Positions 1-9,419 of a stretch of DNA of 64,000 bases are shown here, one piece after another. Where the stretch lies: the NCBI GenBank assembly GCA_016703545.1, contig JADJBX010000003.1:432925-496924 (forward strand). Direction: 5' to 3'. Origin of the DNA: Candidatus Amarobacillus elongatus (GTDB lineage Bacteria > Chloroflexota > Dehalococcoidia > Tepidiformales > Tepidiformaceae). The position numbers were made by a program, and so were the translations under genes. The notes beneath the pieces were generated by a model. That model was not told the origin of the DNA, made no database searches, and saw only the letters and a list, made by a program, of their open reading frames with translations. Each line of letters opens with the position of its first letter. Positions within the stretch are counted from its first letter, which is position 1.

Positions 1-2
1 CG

Positions 3-77
3 CCGGTGGCCACGGTCCTTCGCGCCGTCGACCAGCTCCTCCAGCGCGTCCCCGAGGCGGCCCGTGGAACCCATTGA
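3..77 (+). CDS. 3' end of an upstream gene (partial)
   Basis: An open frame enters from the left edge and ends at a TGA at 75-77, giving a 24-residue C-terminus that reads PVATVLRAVDQLLQRVPEAA and then four more residues. It overlaps the GTG start of the next gene by 14 bases, the tight packing seen throughout this operon. It is probably the end of another sugar or glycosyltransferase gene, but too little is visible to name it. Confidence 0.4.
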   Translation, partial: PVATVLRAVDQLLQRVPEAARGTH

Positions 78-1149
78 CGTCCGGTCACTGCGGCGCATCC
101 TCGCCGTGCGGCTCGACAACATCGGCGACCTGGTTCTGCTGTCACCAGCGCTCCGTGCGCTGGCCACGGCAGCCCCGCAGGCAGAGATCACGCTGCTGTG
201 TTCCCCCGCCGGCAGCCGCGTGGCGCCACTCCTACCATGGGTCAGCGACACCATCGTCGCGCGCACGAGCTGGCAGGACGCCTCGAACGGCCTGCCGCAC
301 GACCCTGCCCGCGAGCAGGCGCTCATCGCGGCGATCGCGGGCCGCCGCTTCGACGCCGCCTTCGTGTTCACCAGCTTCTCGCAGACGCCCCATACCCCCG
401 GGTACGTCTGTTACCTCGCGGGCATCCCGGTGCGCGCGGGACAGCCCCGGGACTTCGGCGGCAGCATCTTTAGCCACGCGATTCGCCCCCCCGAGGACGA
501 CTGCCACCAGGCGGAGCGCAACCTGCACCTGGTCGAAGGCGCCGGGATTCCGGCGGCCGGCCGCCACCTCGAGCTCCGCGTCCCACCGCGCGAAGCCGCG
601 CTCGGCGATGCGCTCCTTGCCCGCCACGGGATCGCCGCAGGCGAGCCGTTCGCGCTGTTCGCTCCCGGCGCCAGCTGCCAGGCCCGTCGATACCCGGCGG
701 AGCGGTTCGCGCAGGCCGCGCGGCGTGTTTCGGCGGCGGGTCTGTGCGTCGTCGCCGCGGGGGCGGAACAGGACGCGGTCGCGTGCGAAGCGATAGCGGG
801 GGCCGCGGGTCCCGGCGCCGCGAACATCGCCGGGGCCACATCGATTCCGGAGTTCGCTCGCGTCGTGAGCCGCGCCGCCGTCGTCGTCTGCAACGACAGC
901 GGGCCGATGCACATCGCCGAGGCGTTCGCGCGCCCGATGACGGTGCTGTTCGCGGGGACGGACCTGCAGCGGCAATGGGCGCCGCGCGCCAGCCACGCCA
1001 TCCTCCTGCAGCGGCCCACACCCTGCGCTCCCTGCTACGGCTTCACCTGCGACCGTCTGCAGGCGTGCCTCGACATCGACCCGTGGGAGGTGGCTCAGCA
1101 CGCGCTCGCGCTCGCCGCCACCGTCCCCAGCGCCAAGGAGGCGGCATGA
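64..1149 (+). CDS. Glycosyltransferase family 9 (heptosyltransferase-like)
   Basis: A 361-residue GT9 protein of the ADP-heptose:LPS heptosyltransferase type. These cytoplasmic GT-B enzymes transfer a heptose from a nucleotide sugar to a growing glycan. The N-terminal signature ILAVRLDNIGDLVLLSPAL and the C-terminal NDSGPMHIAEAF motif (about residue 277) are both present. The cysteine-rich tail CAPCYGFTCDRLQACLD is also typical of GT9. The start is a GTG at 64; the same frame has no better start near the signature. It is first of a run of overlapping plus-strand genes that includes GmhA, GmhB and HldE-like enzymes, so a heptose donor is likely. The acceptor is unknown. No envelope-lipid genes are visible, so a surface polysaccharide or glycoprotein is as likely as LPS. 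Confidence 0.88.
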   Translation: MEPIDVRSLRRILAVRLDNIGDLVLLSPALRALATAAPQAEITLLCSPAGSRVAPLLPWVSDTIVARTSWQDASNGLPHDPAREQALIAAIAGRRFDAAFVFTSFSQTPHTPGYVCYLAGIPVRAGQPRDFGGSIFSHAIRPPEDDCHQAERNLHLVEGAGIPAAGRHLELRVPPREAALGDALLARHGIAAGEPFALFAPGASCQARRYPAERFAQAARRVSAAGLCVVAAGAEQDAVACEAIAGAAGPGAANIAGATSIPEFARVVSRAAVVVCNDSGPMHIAEAFARPMTVLFAGTDLQRQWAPRASHAILLQRPTPCAPCYGFTCDRLQACLDIDPWEVAQHALALAATVPSAKEAA

Positions 1150-2131
1150 GAACTCCCCGCGCTCACCTGGCACGTCCACGGCAGCTACCTCTGGTACCTG
1201 TCCCACGCCGACGCCGAGTTCTTCCTGCCGGTGAAGCCCGGCCGCCCGGAAGGGTACGGGGGCGCACTCCGAGCTTTCCGTGGCCCGCGAACGTCCACGA
1301 GGTCGACGCGTCCACCGTTGCCGACCTGGAGCTGACTGCATCCTGTTCCAGAGCCGCCGGAACCTGGAGGTCGACCAGTTCGAAATCCTGTCGGCCGCTC
1401 AGCGGACGCTGCCGCGGGTCTACCTCGAACACGATCCGCCCCGCGAAAGCCCGACCGACACGCGCCACCCGGTCGCCGATCAGGACACGCTGGTCGTGCA
1501 CGTCACGGGGTTCAACGCGCTGATGTGGGACAACGGCCGCAGCCCCGTGCGCGTGGTCGAGCACGGCGTGGTGGACCCGGGGCACCTCTACCGCGGAACG
1601 CTCGACCGCGGGATTGCCATCGTCAACAACCTTGGCCGGCGGGGGCGGCGTCTCGGCGCCGACGTGTTCGTGGAGGTTCGCGACGAGGTCCCCATCGACC
1701 TTGCGGGCATGGGCTCCGGCGACTTCGCCGGGCTGGGCGACCTTCCTCACGCGGAGCTGATGGAGACAGCGGCCAACTATCGCTTCTTCTTCAACCCGAT
1801 TCGCTACACGAGCCTCGGGCTGGCGATTTGCGAGGCGATGATGGTCGGCCTCCCGGTGGTTGGCCTTGCGACCACGGAGCTCGTGACCGTCATCGAAGAC
1901 GGCTGGAATGGCTACCTCGATACCCGGCCCGAGCGGCTCATCGACCCCATGCGCGCGCTGCTGAAAGACCCCGAGCTCGCCCGGACGCTCGGCAACGCGG
2001 CACGGAAGACGGCCATCGAACGGTTCGGCATCGAGCGGTTCAGCCGCGATTGGGAGTGCGTGTTCCGGGATGTCACCGGGGGCACGCGTACGATCTTCGC
2101 GGCGGCCGCGGCCGCCGGAGGTGCGGCGTGA
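1146..2131 (+). CDS. GT4-like glycosyltransferase, frameshifted
   Basis: The C-terminal 260 residues read cleanly to the stop at 2131 and contain the GT4-type block SLGLAICEAMMVGLPVVGLA (about 1815-1870), which binds the nucleotide sugar. The N-terminal 70 residues lie in other frames. LTWHVHGSYLWYLSHADAEF and KPGRPEGYGG are in one frame, and FPWPANVHEVDASTVADLEL in another. The breaks fall near 1151 (one extra base), 1263 (one C missing) and 1334 (one G missing). Restoring those bases gives one continuous protein starting at the ATG at 1146, which overlaps the preceding stop (ATGA). No stop codon is created by an obvious mutation, so assembly error is favoured over a true pseudogene. It probably acts with its neighbours on a heptose-containing glycan. 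Confidence 0.75.
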
Positions 2132-4067
2132 AGCCGAAGATCGCGTTCATCAGCGAACACGCCTCGCCCCTCGCGGCGCCGGGCGGCATTGATAGCGGCG
2201 GCCAGAACGTGTACGTCGCGAACGTCGCGCGCCGGCTGGCCCGTGCCGGGTACGCCGTGGACATCTTCACGCGCCGCTCGAGCGCCGATCAGCCGCGCGT
2301 GGTGGCCTGGGAGGACGGCGTCCGGGTCGTGCATGTCTCCGCCGGACCCGCGGCGTACGTCCCGAAGGAGGAGCTGCTCCCCTTCATGGACGACTTTCGC
2401 GACGACGTCCTCGCGTTCATGGACCGCGAACGCGCGCCGTACAGCATCGTCCACGCCCAGTGCTGGATGTCGGCGCTCGTGGCGTGCGAGCTGAAGCGCC
2501 TCCGGCAGATCCCATTCGTGGTCACCTTCCACGCGCTGGGGCGCATCCGCCGCCGCTTTCAAGGCGACGCGGACGGTTTCCCCGATGAGCGCTTCGCCAT
2601 CGAGGACCGCGTCATCGCCGAATGCGATCGGGTCATCGCGGAGTGCCCGCAGGAGCTGGAGGACCTGATCGTCGAGTACCGGGCGGACCCCGCGAAGATC
2701 GCGGTGGTGCCCTGCGGCTTCGATGGCCAGGAGCTGTGGCCCATGCCCAAGGCCGTCGCGCGCAAGGCGCTCGGCCTTCCCCGCGACGGGCGCGTCGTCC
2801 TGCACCTGGGCCGGATGGTCCCCCGAAAGGGCGTCGACACGGTCATCCGGGGATTCGCGCGGCTGCGAAAGAAGGCGGGCGGCGACCTCGTCCTCGTGGT
2901 TGCCGGCGGCGGCGGCGAAACCTCCGGGCCTGAAGGCGCGGAACTCGACCGCCTCCGCGACCTCGCCCGCGAGTGCGGTGTCGATGACGCCGTCCAGTTC
3001 GCCGGCCGCATCGACCGCGACATGCTCTCAAGTACTACTACAGCGCCGCCGACGTCTTCGTGACCGTGCCCTGGTACGAGCCGTTTGGCATCACGCCGCT
3101 CGAAGCGATGGCGTGCGGGACACCGGTGGTTGGCGCGAACGTGGGCGGCATCAAGTTCACCGTTCGCGACGCCGAGACGGGCTACCTCGTGCCCCCGCGG
3201 GATGAGGCCGCGCTCGCCGATCGCCTCGGCCACCTCTTCGCCCACCCGGAACTGCTGCACTCCTTCGGGCGGCAGGGCATCCGCCGCGTCCATGCGCTGT
3301 TCACGTGGGACCAGGTCACGGCGGGGCTGCTGGCGACCTACGAGGAAGTGCTCGCCGTGGAACGTTCCGGCGGCCACGAACGGCACGCCGAGGTCGCGGT
3401 CGTCGATGACGCCTTCGCGGCGGCCACGGAGGCAATGGAAGCTTCGCGTGTGGCGCTGCGCGGCGGCGTCCTCGACGCCGTCGACATCATCGCCGCCTGC
3501 TTCACCCGTGGCGGCAAGGTGCTCGTCGCCGGGAACGGCGGCAGCGCCGCGGAAGCGCAGCACTTCGCCGCCGAACTCGTCGGCCGGTTCCAGGCCGAGC
3601 GGCGGGGGCTCCCCGTCGTCTCCCTGAACTCCGATACCGCCATCCTCACGGCCTGGTCCAACGACTACTCATTTGAGTCCGTGTTCGCCCGGCAGGTGGC
3701 AGCGCTAGGCAGCCCCGGCGACGTCTTCATCGGCTTCAGCACCAGTGGCCGCTCGCCCAACGTCGTGCAGGCGTTCGAGGAGGCCCGCAAGCGGGGCATC
3801 CGGACCATCGCCCTGCTTGGCGGCACCGGCGGCCAGTGTGCCGGGCTCGCCGACGCCGCCCTCGTCGTCCCCTCCGGCGACACGCAGCGCATCCAGGAGG
3901 TGCACGCCGTGCTCGTCCACGTGCTGTCAGCGCTGGTGGAACGCCGCATCGCCTGCCCAGGCACGGAGCCATCCAGCCAGAAGCATCGCCGTTCGCAAAC
4001 GCGCCGCCGGCAATCGGAACCCCGGACCCCGGGCGCGCGCGGTCTCACAAAGGAGAGCATTCGATGA
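2128..4067 (+). CDS. GT4 glycosyltransferase fused to GmhA-type SIS isomerase (one frameshift)
   Basis: The N-terminal half (about residues 1-410) is a GT4 glycosyltransferase, with GGIDSGGQNVYVANVARRLA near the start, LHLGRMVPRKGVD, and PWYEPFGITPLEAMACGTPV. The C-terminal half (about residues 430-620) is a SIS-domain sedoheptulose-7-phosphate isomerase of the GmhA type: GGKVLVAGNGGSAAEAQHFA, SLNSDTAILTAWSNDYSFES, and GFSTSGRSPNVVQAFEEA. GmhA makes D-glycero-D-manno-heptose 7-phosphate, the first step of ADP-heptose synthesis. The two halves share one frame from 3060 onward with no stop or start between them. A break at about 3027-3031 (one base missing) splits the GT domain; reading resumes as KYYYSAADVFVTVPW. 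The start GTG at 2128 overlaps the previous TGA. A poorly conserved tail of about 50 residues follows the SIS domain. Confidence 0.8.
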
Positions 4068-4828
4068 CGCAGGTGATCCAGGATCGAACCCGGGCCCGGA
4101 CGCCGGGCCCGCTCAGCGGGCGCGTGGCCATCGTCACGGGCGGGGGCAGCGGCCTCGGCGAAGCGACGTGCGAAGTGCTCGCGCGCGATGGCGCCGCGGT
4201 GGTTGTCGCTGATATGCGCGCCCAGGCGGCGGAGAGCGTCGCGGCGCGCATCACCCACCGCGATGGCAAGGCCCTCGCGCTCATGCTCGATGTCGCCGAC
4301 GAGGCCCAGGTCGATGCCGCCATTGCGCGTGCCGTTGCCGAATTCGGGACGTTCGACGTGCTCGTGAACTGCGCCGGCATCGACCGCACCCTTCCCGTGG
4401 ACGACATCACGCCCGACGAGTGGGACCGCATTATGGCAACAAACCTGCGCGGGCCCTTTCTGCTCTCGCGGTCGGCGTTCCGGAGCATGCGAGAACGGGG
4501 CGGCGGGCACATCGTCAACGTCATTTCGACCGCCGGAAAGCGCGCGTGGGCGAACGCGAGCGCCTACCACGCCAGCAAGTGGGGCCTCCTCGGCTTGAGC
4601 CATGCGCTCCACGTTGAGGGCCGGGAGTGCGGCATCGCAGTCACCGCCGTCATTGCCGGAGGCATGCGGACGCCCTTCCTCCTGGACCGCTTCCCCGACC
4701 TCGACCCGAACGTGCTGCAGGACCCCAGGAACGTGGCGGAAGCCATCCGTTACGCGATCTGTCAGCCGGCGGGCACGGTTATCCCCGAGATCACCGTCCT
4801 GCCCACGAGGGAGTCGTCATGGCCGTAA
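4064..4828 (+). CDS. Short-chain dehydrogenase/reductase
   Basis: A classical SDR of 254 residues. It has the Rossmann motif TGGGSGLGEA, the NCAG motif, a Ser in NVISTAGK and the catalytic YHASK. It is a NAD(P)-dependent oxidoreductase acting on a hydroxyl/keto pair. It is not an HldD-type epimerase, which is an extended SDR of about 310 residues. Its place between GmhA and GmhB suggests a role in modifying a sugar intermediate, but the substrate cannot be read from the sequence. The ATG at 4064 overlaps the previous stop (ATGA) and has a good ribosome binding site, AAAGGAG, at 4049-4055. Confidence 0.85.
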   Translation: MTQVIQDRTRARTPGPLSGRVAIVTGGGSGLGEATCEVLARDGAAVVVADMRAQAAESVAARITHRDGKALALMLDVADEAQVDAAIARAVAEFGTFDVLVNCAGIDRTLPVDDITPDEWDRIMATNLRGPFLLSRSAFRSMRERGGGHIVNVISTAGKRAWANASAYHASKWGLLGLSHALHVEGRECGIAVTAVIAGGMRTPFLLDRFPDLDPNVLQDPRNVAEAIRYAICQPAGTVIPEITVLPTRESSWP

Positions 4829-5424
4829 GCCGCCGCCGGGCCGTGTTCCTCGACAAGGACGGCACGCTCCTTCGCGACGTCCCGTACAACGTGGACCCCG
4901 CGAAGATGGAGCTCATGCCGGGGGTGCCGGAGGGCCTGCGGGCGTTGCGCGACGCCGGCTACCGCCTGGTGCTGGTTTCGAACCAATCGGGGGCGGCGCG
5001 AGGCTACTTCCCCCTTCGTGCGCTCGGAGTGGTGGAGGCGCGGCTGCGCGAGCTGCTGAAGGCCGAAGGTGTGGCCTTGGCGGCCGTCTACTGGTGCCCT
5101 CACCACCCGGAGGGAGTGGTCCGCGGCCTCGATGTGTCCTGCGTGTGCCGCAAGCCGTTCCCGGGGTTGCTCCGGCAGGCCGCCAGCGACCTCGGGATTG
5201 ACCTCGCGCGATCCTGGATGGCCGGGGACATCCTGAACGACATCGAAGCCGGCCGCCGCGCAGGGTGCTACACGGCGCTCGTCGAGACGGGCGGCGAAAC
5301 CGAATGGCACGGCGGCCCGCTGCGAATCCCGGACGTCGTCGCCACCCGCTTCGATGAGGCCGCGACGGCAATACTCGAACACGACCGGCTTCGCCGGGCG
5401 GTGAGGATGGAGATGCGCACATGA
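4819..5424 (+). CDS. gmhB: D-glycero-D-manno-heptose 1,7-bisphosphate phosphatase-like HAD phosphatase
   Basis: A 201-residue HAD-IIIA phosphatase. It has the nucleophile motif FLDKDGTLL, SNQSG, and GDILNDIEAGRRAG. The GmhB zinc loop is present as CPHHPEG, then about ten residues, then CVCRKPFPG. GmhB removes the 7-phosphate (or the 1-phosphate of related sugars) before nucleotidyl activation. It overlaps the SDR by ten bases and the next gene by four (ATGA), so translational coupling is likely. Confidence 0.88.
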   Translation: MAVSRRRAVFLDKDGTLLRDVPYNVDPAKMELMPGVPEGLRALRDAGYRLVLVSNQSGAARGYFPLRALGVVEARLRELLKAEGVALAAVYWCPHHPEGVVRGLDVSCVCRKPFPGLLRQAASDLGIDLARSWMAGDILNDIEAGRRAGCYTALVETGGETEWHGGPLRIPDVVATRFDEAATAILEHDRLRRAVRMEMRT

Positions 5425-6962
5425 CCGAGCCGTTCACCCTCATCGACACCTTCCCGAGCCTCCGCGTGCTGGTCGTCGGCGAAGCGATGCTGGACGCATA
5501 CCTCGAAGGCGAAGCGCCACGGCTGTGCCGCGAAGCCCCCGTCCCGGTCGTGACGCTCCAGCACCGCACCGACGCCCCCGGCGGCGCGGCCAACGCCGCC
5601 GTCAACCTGCGCGCGCTCGGCGCGAGCGTCACCTTCGTATCGGTGGTGGGCGACGACGACGCCGCCACGGCGGTGCGCAGCGCGCTTGCCGCGGCCGGCG
5701 TCTCGCCGTCGGCCCTAATCACCGAACCTGGCCGCGAGACCCTGGCGAAGCACCGCGTCGTCGCCGACGGACAGCTCCTCGTGCGATTCGACCAGGGCGA
5801 CACGCGTCCCCTGTCGCGGGATTCCGAGGCACGCCTCATCCGCCGCCTGTCTTCCATGTGGGCGAAGCACGACGCGGTGCTCGTGAGCGACTACGGCTAC
5901 GGGATCATCACCAACCGCGTCATCCGGACGGTGGAATCGCTGCAGGCCGCGAACCCGCGCGTGCTGCTCGTGGATTCGCGGGACCTCGCGCGCTACCGGG
6001 AGGTCGGCGCCACGGCGGTCAAGCCGAACTTCGAGGAAGCGTGTGAACTGATCGGCCAGCGCGTTCCGGTCGCCGCCCGGACCGATGTACTGGCCGCGAT
6101 GGGGGACCGGTTCCTCGACGTCACGGGAGCGCGGATCGCGGCCGTGACACTCGATAGCGCGGGGGCCGTCGTCTTCGAACGCGGCCGCGTCCCCTACCGC
6201 ACGAGCGCGCAGGCGGTCCGAAACGCGCACGTCGCCGGCGCGGGCGACACGTTCATGAGCGCGTTTGGGCTCGCGCTCGCGGCCGGAGCCACCACCCCCG
6301 TGGCGGCCGGGCTCGCCTCGGCGGCCGCCGCCGTGGCCGTGACGAAGGACCGCACCGCGTGCTGCACCGCGGACGAATTGCGCGGGCAGCTGCTCACCGA
6401 AACGAAGGTGCCGGAGAACGTGCCGGCGCTGCTCGCGAGGGTCGCGGCGGCACGCGCCATCGGGCGGCGGATCGTGTTCACGAACGGTTGCTTCGACATC
6501 CTCCACTCCGGCCACGTCAGCTACCTGAACCGTGCCCGCCGCCCCGGCGACCTGCTCATCGTGGGCCTCAACTCCGACGCATCCGTCGCGCGGCTCAAGG
6601 GGCCCACGCGGCCCGTGAACACGCTCGACGATCGCACACGCGTGCTCGCGGCGCTCACCTGCGTGGACTTCGTGATCCCGTTCGAGGAAGACACGCCCGA
6701 CGCGCTCATCGCCGCCATCCGCCCCGACGTGTTCGTGAAGGGCGGCGACTACACCGAAGCAACCCTGCCCGAGGCGCCGCTCGTGCGTGCCCTTGGTGGA
6801 CAGGTCGAAATCCTGCCGTTCATCGAGGACCGCTCGACGACGGGCATCATCGCGCGCATCCAGTGGAACGAGCACGGGCTGCCCCCCGAAGAACGCCAGG
6901 GAGGGCGCGGTGGCACACGGCTGGGAGAGCGCCGGGCGCCTGTTGTGCGTTCGGCTGGATAG
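5421..6962 (+). CDS. hldE: Bifunctional heptose-7-phosphate kinase / heptose-1-phosphate nucleotidyltransferase
   Basis: A 513-residue protein, close to the usual HldE (RfaE) length. The N-terminal PfkB sugar-kinase domain covers about residues 1-320, with APGGAANAAVNLRALGA and the catalytic NAHVAGAGDTFMSAFGLAL (about 271-280). The C-terminal cytidylyltransferase-fold domain runs from about 345 to 480, with FTNGCFDILHSGHVSYL, LKGPTRPVN and VFVKGGDY. The enzyme phosphorylates heptose 7-phosphate at C1 and then transfers a nucleotide to give ADP- or GDP-heptose. The last 30 residues are unlike the family and overlap the next gene by 53 bases. A C-run (CCCCCC near 6884) may carry an indel, so the true stop could differ. 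Confidence 0.9.
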   Translation: MTEPFTLIDTFPSLRVLVVGEAMLDAYLEGEAPRLCREAPVPVVTLQHRTDAPGGAANAAVNLRALGASVTFVSVVGDDDAATAVRSALAAAGVSPSALITEPGRETLAKHRVVADGQLLVRFDQGDTRPLSRDSEARLIRRLSSMWAKHDAVLVSDYGYGIITNRVIRTVESLQAANPRVLLVDSRDLARYREVGATAVKPNFEEACELIGQRVPVAARTDVLAAMGDRFLDVTGARIAAVTLDSAGAVVFERGRVPYRTSAQAVRNAHVAGAGDTFMSAFGLALAAGATTPVAAGLASAAAAVAVTKDRTACCTADELRGQLLTETKVPENVPALLARVAAARAIGRRIVFTNGCFDILHSGHVSYLNRARRPGDLLIVGLNSDASVARLKGPTRPVNTLDDRTRVLAALTCVDFVIPFEEDTPDALIAAIRPDVFVKGGDYTEATLPEAPLVRALGGQVEILPFIEDRSTTGIIARIQWNEHGLPPEERQGGRGGTRLGERRAPVVRSAG

Positions 6963-8028
6963 CCTCGGGGACGTCCTCATGACGCAGCCGGCGATTCGCG
7001 CACTCAAGGGCGCGGTCGCCGGCCGCCGTATCACACTCCTCACCTCCCCGGCCGGCGCCGAGGCAGCCCGGCTCGTGCCCGAAATCGACGACGTGATCGT
7101 GTACGAGGCGCCGTGGATGAAGGCCACCCCGCCGCGGCCTTCGCCCGCCCACGACTTCGCGATGATCGATCGGCTCCGGGCCGGAGGGTTCGACGGCGCG
7201 GTGCTGTTCACCGTCTCGACGCAGGACCCGCTGCCCGCCGCCATGCTGACCTACCTCGCGGGGATTCCCCTGCGGGCCGGGCACTGCGCCCACAACCCGT
7301 ACCAACTGCTCACCGACTACCTCCCAGAGGGCGACAGCGGCCCGGACCAGCGCCACGAGGTGCGCCGTCAACTCGACCTCGTGGCCGCGCTTGGTTCGCC
7401 TTCGAACAACGACCGCATGGCCATCGCGGTACCTCCGGCCGCCCGCGCCGCGGTGCGCACGATGCTCGCCCAACACGGCATCGGCCCCGGTGAGCCCTTC
7501 GCCGTGATCCACCCCGGAGCGAGCGCACCGTCTCGGCGGTACGAGGCGGGCCGATTCCGCGTCGTGGCGGAGGCGCTGGAGGCGGCGGGCGTTCGCTGCG
7601 TCGTCACCGGCGATCCCGGCGAACGCGAACGTGCGCAGGCGGTCGCGGGTGGATCGGCCGTGAACCTGGCCGGCATGCTGGAGCTGCCCGCGCTCGCCGC
7701 GGCGATTGAGGCGGCATCCGTCCTGGTCACGAACAACACCGGGCCCGCGCACATCGCCGCGGCCACGGGGACACCGGTCGTGGTCGTGTATGCGCGCACC
7801 AATCCGCAGCACACCCCGTGGATGGTGCCCTCGCGGGTGCTGTCGCGCGACGTTGCGTGCAGCTGGTGCCTCAAGAGTGTGTGCCCGGAAGGCACGAATG
7901 CCTGCCTCGACGTGCCCCCCGGGGAGGTCGCCAGTGCGGCGCTGGGGCTGATTGCGATGCGGCATTCACGGGATGCCGGAGCCCTCGGGGCTATTCCAGC
8001 GCGCGCATCCGCGGCACGAGCAGGGTGA
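6910..8028 (+). CDS. Glycosyltransferase family 9 (heptosyltransferase-like), second copy
   Basis: 372 residues. GT9 hallmarks are RLLCVRLDSLGDVLMTQPAI at the N-terminus, HPGASAPSRRY in the middle, NNTGPAHIAAATGTPVVVVY (about residue 274) and the cysteine tail CSWCLKSVCPEGTNACLD. The GTG at 6910 has the ribosome binding site AGGGAGGG at 6897-6904. An upstream in-frame ATG at 6787 would lie deep in hldE and is rejected. It resembles the GT9 at the start of the operon in layout but not closely in sequence, so the two probably add successive sugars. The 3' end overlaps the convergent MFS gene by 38 bases, so no separate terminator exists. Confidence 0.88.
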   Translation: MAHGWESAGRLLCVRLDSLGDVLMTQPAIRALKGAVAGRRITLLTSPAGAEAARLVPEIDDVIVYEAPWMKATPPRPSPAHDFAMIDRLRAGGFDGAVLFTVSTQDPLPAAMLTYLAGIPLRAGHCAHNPYQLLTDYLPEGDSGPDQRHEVRRQLDLVAALGSPSNNDRMAIAVPPAARAAVRTMLAQHGIGPGEPFAVIHPGASAPSRRYEAGRFRVVAEALEAAGVRCVVTGDPGERERAQAVAGGSAVNLAGMLELPALAAAIEAASVLVTNNTGPAHIAAATGTPVVVVYARTNPQHTPWMVPSRVLSRDVACSWCLKSVCPEGTNACLDVPPGEVASAALGLIAMRHSRDAGALGAIPARASAARAG

Positions 8029-9370
8029 CCATCGTCATCGCTATCACCAGCAGCGCCGCGAGCCCGCCGATGGCCAGCTGCGGACCGATGAACTCGGCGA
8101 GGATGGACACGGCGAAGGTGCCGAACTGCACGAGGCTGAACTGCATGAACCACACCGACTGCACGCGTCCGCGGAACTCCTCGGCCGAGTAGCTCTGGAT
8201 GAGGACCTGCCCGATGGCCATGCGGCCGGCCTGCGCCGCGCCGATGAGGACCATGATCGGCAGCGTGATGTAGAAGTTCCGCGAGAGGGCGAAGAGCACG
8301 ATGCTGCCACCGAGCAGGGTGCCCCACGTAATCATCATGCGCCCGCGCCGTTTCGCCGCCGCCGAGGCCACAAGCACCGATCCGACAATCGCCCCGATGC
8401 CCTGGACGCTCTGCAGCATGCCCTGCTCAAAGGCGCCCTTGTGCAGTACTTCCTTCACGAAGCCGGGGAGCAGCATCGTGTAGGGCATCGCGACGACCAC
8501 GATCATGAAGTTGACGAGCACGAGCATGCGGATCGTGGGGTCCGTGGCGACGTACCTCATGCCGTCGAGCAGGTCGCCGAGCCCGCCCCTGCCCCGCTTG
8601 CCGTTCGAGGCGCGCGCCGAGGCGGCGGCCATTCCATCGGCGGACTGGGCGAAGGCGTACTGGGGTTTGGTGGGCAGCCGCACGGTGAAGCTCACCGCGA
8701 TGGCGTACATCGCCGCCATCACCGCGAAAACCACGGACGGGCTCCAGGCCGCGATCATGAAGCCCGCGATCCCGGGCCCCACGAGCTGCATGAACGTCTG
8801 ACCGGACGAGTTCGTGCCGATGGCGTTCATCAGCCGGTCGCGCGGCACGAGGTCGGAGATCATCGACTGCCGCGACGGCATCATGATCGAGTTCACGCCG
8901 CCCTGCAGGAACGAACTCAGGAACAGGTGCCAGAATTCGATGTGGAGGCCGAAGGCGCCGGCGGCGAGCAGAGAGAGCACCGCCGCGTTGAGGACGTTGT
9001 AGCCCTGGGCTACCTGGATGACGACCTTCTTCGGCGCGCGGTCGGCGATGACGCCGCCGATGGGGGCGAAGATGACGCCCGGGATCGCGTTCGCGAGCGA
9101 CATCGTGCCCAGCGCGGCGAATGACCCGGTGATGTGGAACACCAGCCAGCCGCGCACGACCAGCTGCATCTGCATCGACCCGAACTGCATGAGGTTGCCG
9201 AGAAAGAGCCAGCGGAAGTTCGCGTCATCGATGACGGAACCGAAGGTGCGGCGAAGACAGGGAGCGGAAACGACAGCAGCGGCTGGCGGCGATTGCGTGG
9301 AACCCACGGCGTTAGCTTGGCCTTTCGAATCGTTTCGCGGTACCCCGTCCGGCCATCTTTTTTCGGTCAC
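7991..9370 (-). CDS. MFS transporter (DHA3/MefA-like exporter)
   Basis: A 459-residue major facilitator protein with about 12 hydrophobic segments. The motif A region after TM2 reads GGVIADRAPKKVVI, and PGVIFAPIGG precedes it. A hydrophilic loop of about 30 residues (about 245-275) separates the two six-helix bundles. The pattern fits the DHA3 group of drug or small-molecule exporters; no substrate can be inferred. The GTG at 9370 has no clear ribosome binding site, and the first 45 residues are not hydrophobic, so a start further inside is possible. It is divergent from idi2 across a 49-base gap. Confidence 0.85.
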   Translation of the reverse strand: MTEKRWPDGVPRNDSKGQANAVGSTQSPPAAAVVSAPCLRRTFGSVIDDANFRWLFLGNLMQFGSMQMQLVVRGWLVFHITGSFAALGTMSLANAIPGVIFAPIGGVIADRAPKKVVIQVAQGYNVLNAAVLSLLAAGAFGLHIEFWHLFLSSFLQGGVNSIMMPSRQSMISDLVPRDRLMNAIGTNSSGQTFMQLVGPGIAGFMIAAWSPSVVFAVMAAMYAIAVSFTVRLPTKPQYAFAQSADGMAAASARASNGKRGRGGLGDLLDGMRYVATDPTIRMLVLVNFMIVVVAMPYTMLLPGFVKEVLHKGAFEQGMLQSVQGIGAIVGSVLVASAAAKRRGRMMITWGTLLGGSIVLFALSRNFYITLPIMVLIGAAQAGRMAIGQVLIQSYSAEEFRGRVQSVWFMQFSLVQFGTFAVSILAEFIGPQLAIGGLAALLVIAMTMVTLLVPRMRALE

Positions 9371-9419
9371 TCACGATTAAGATGGGCCCGCCGGTCAAGG
9401 ACGGCCGGAGGGCGAGGGC

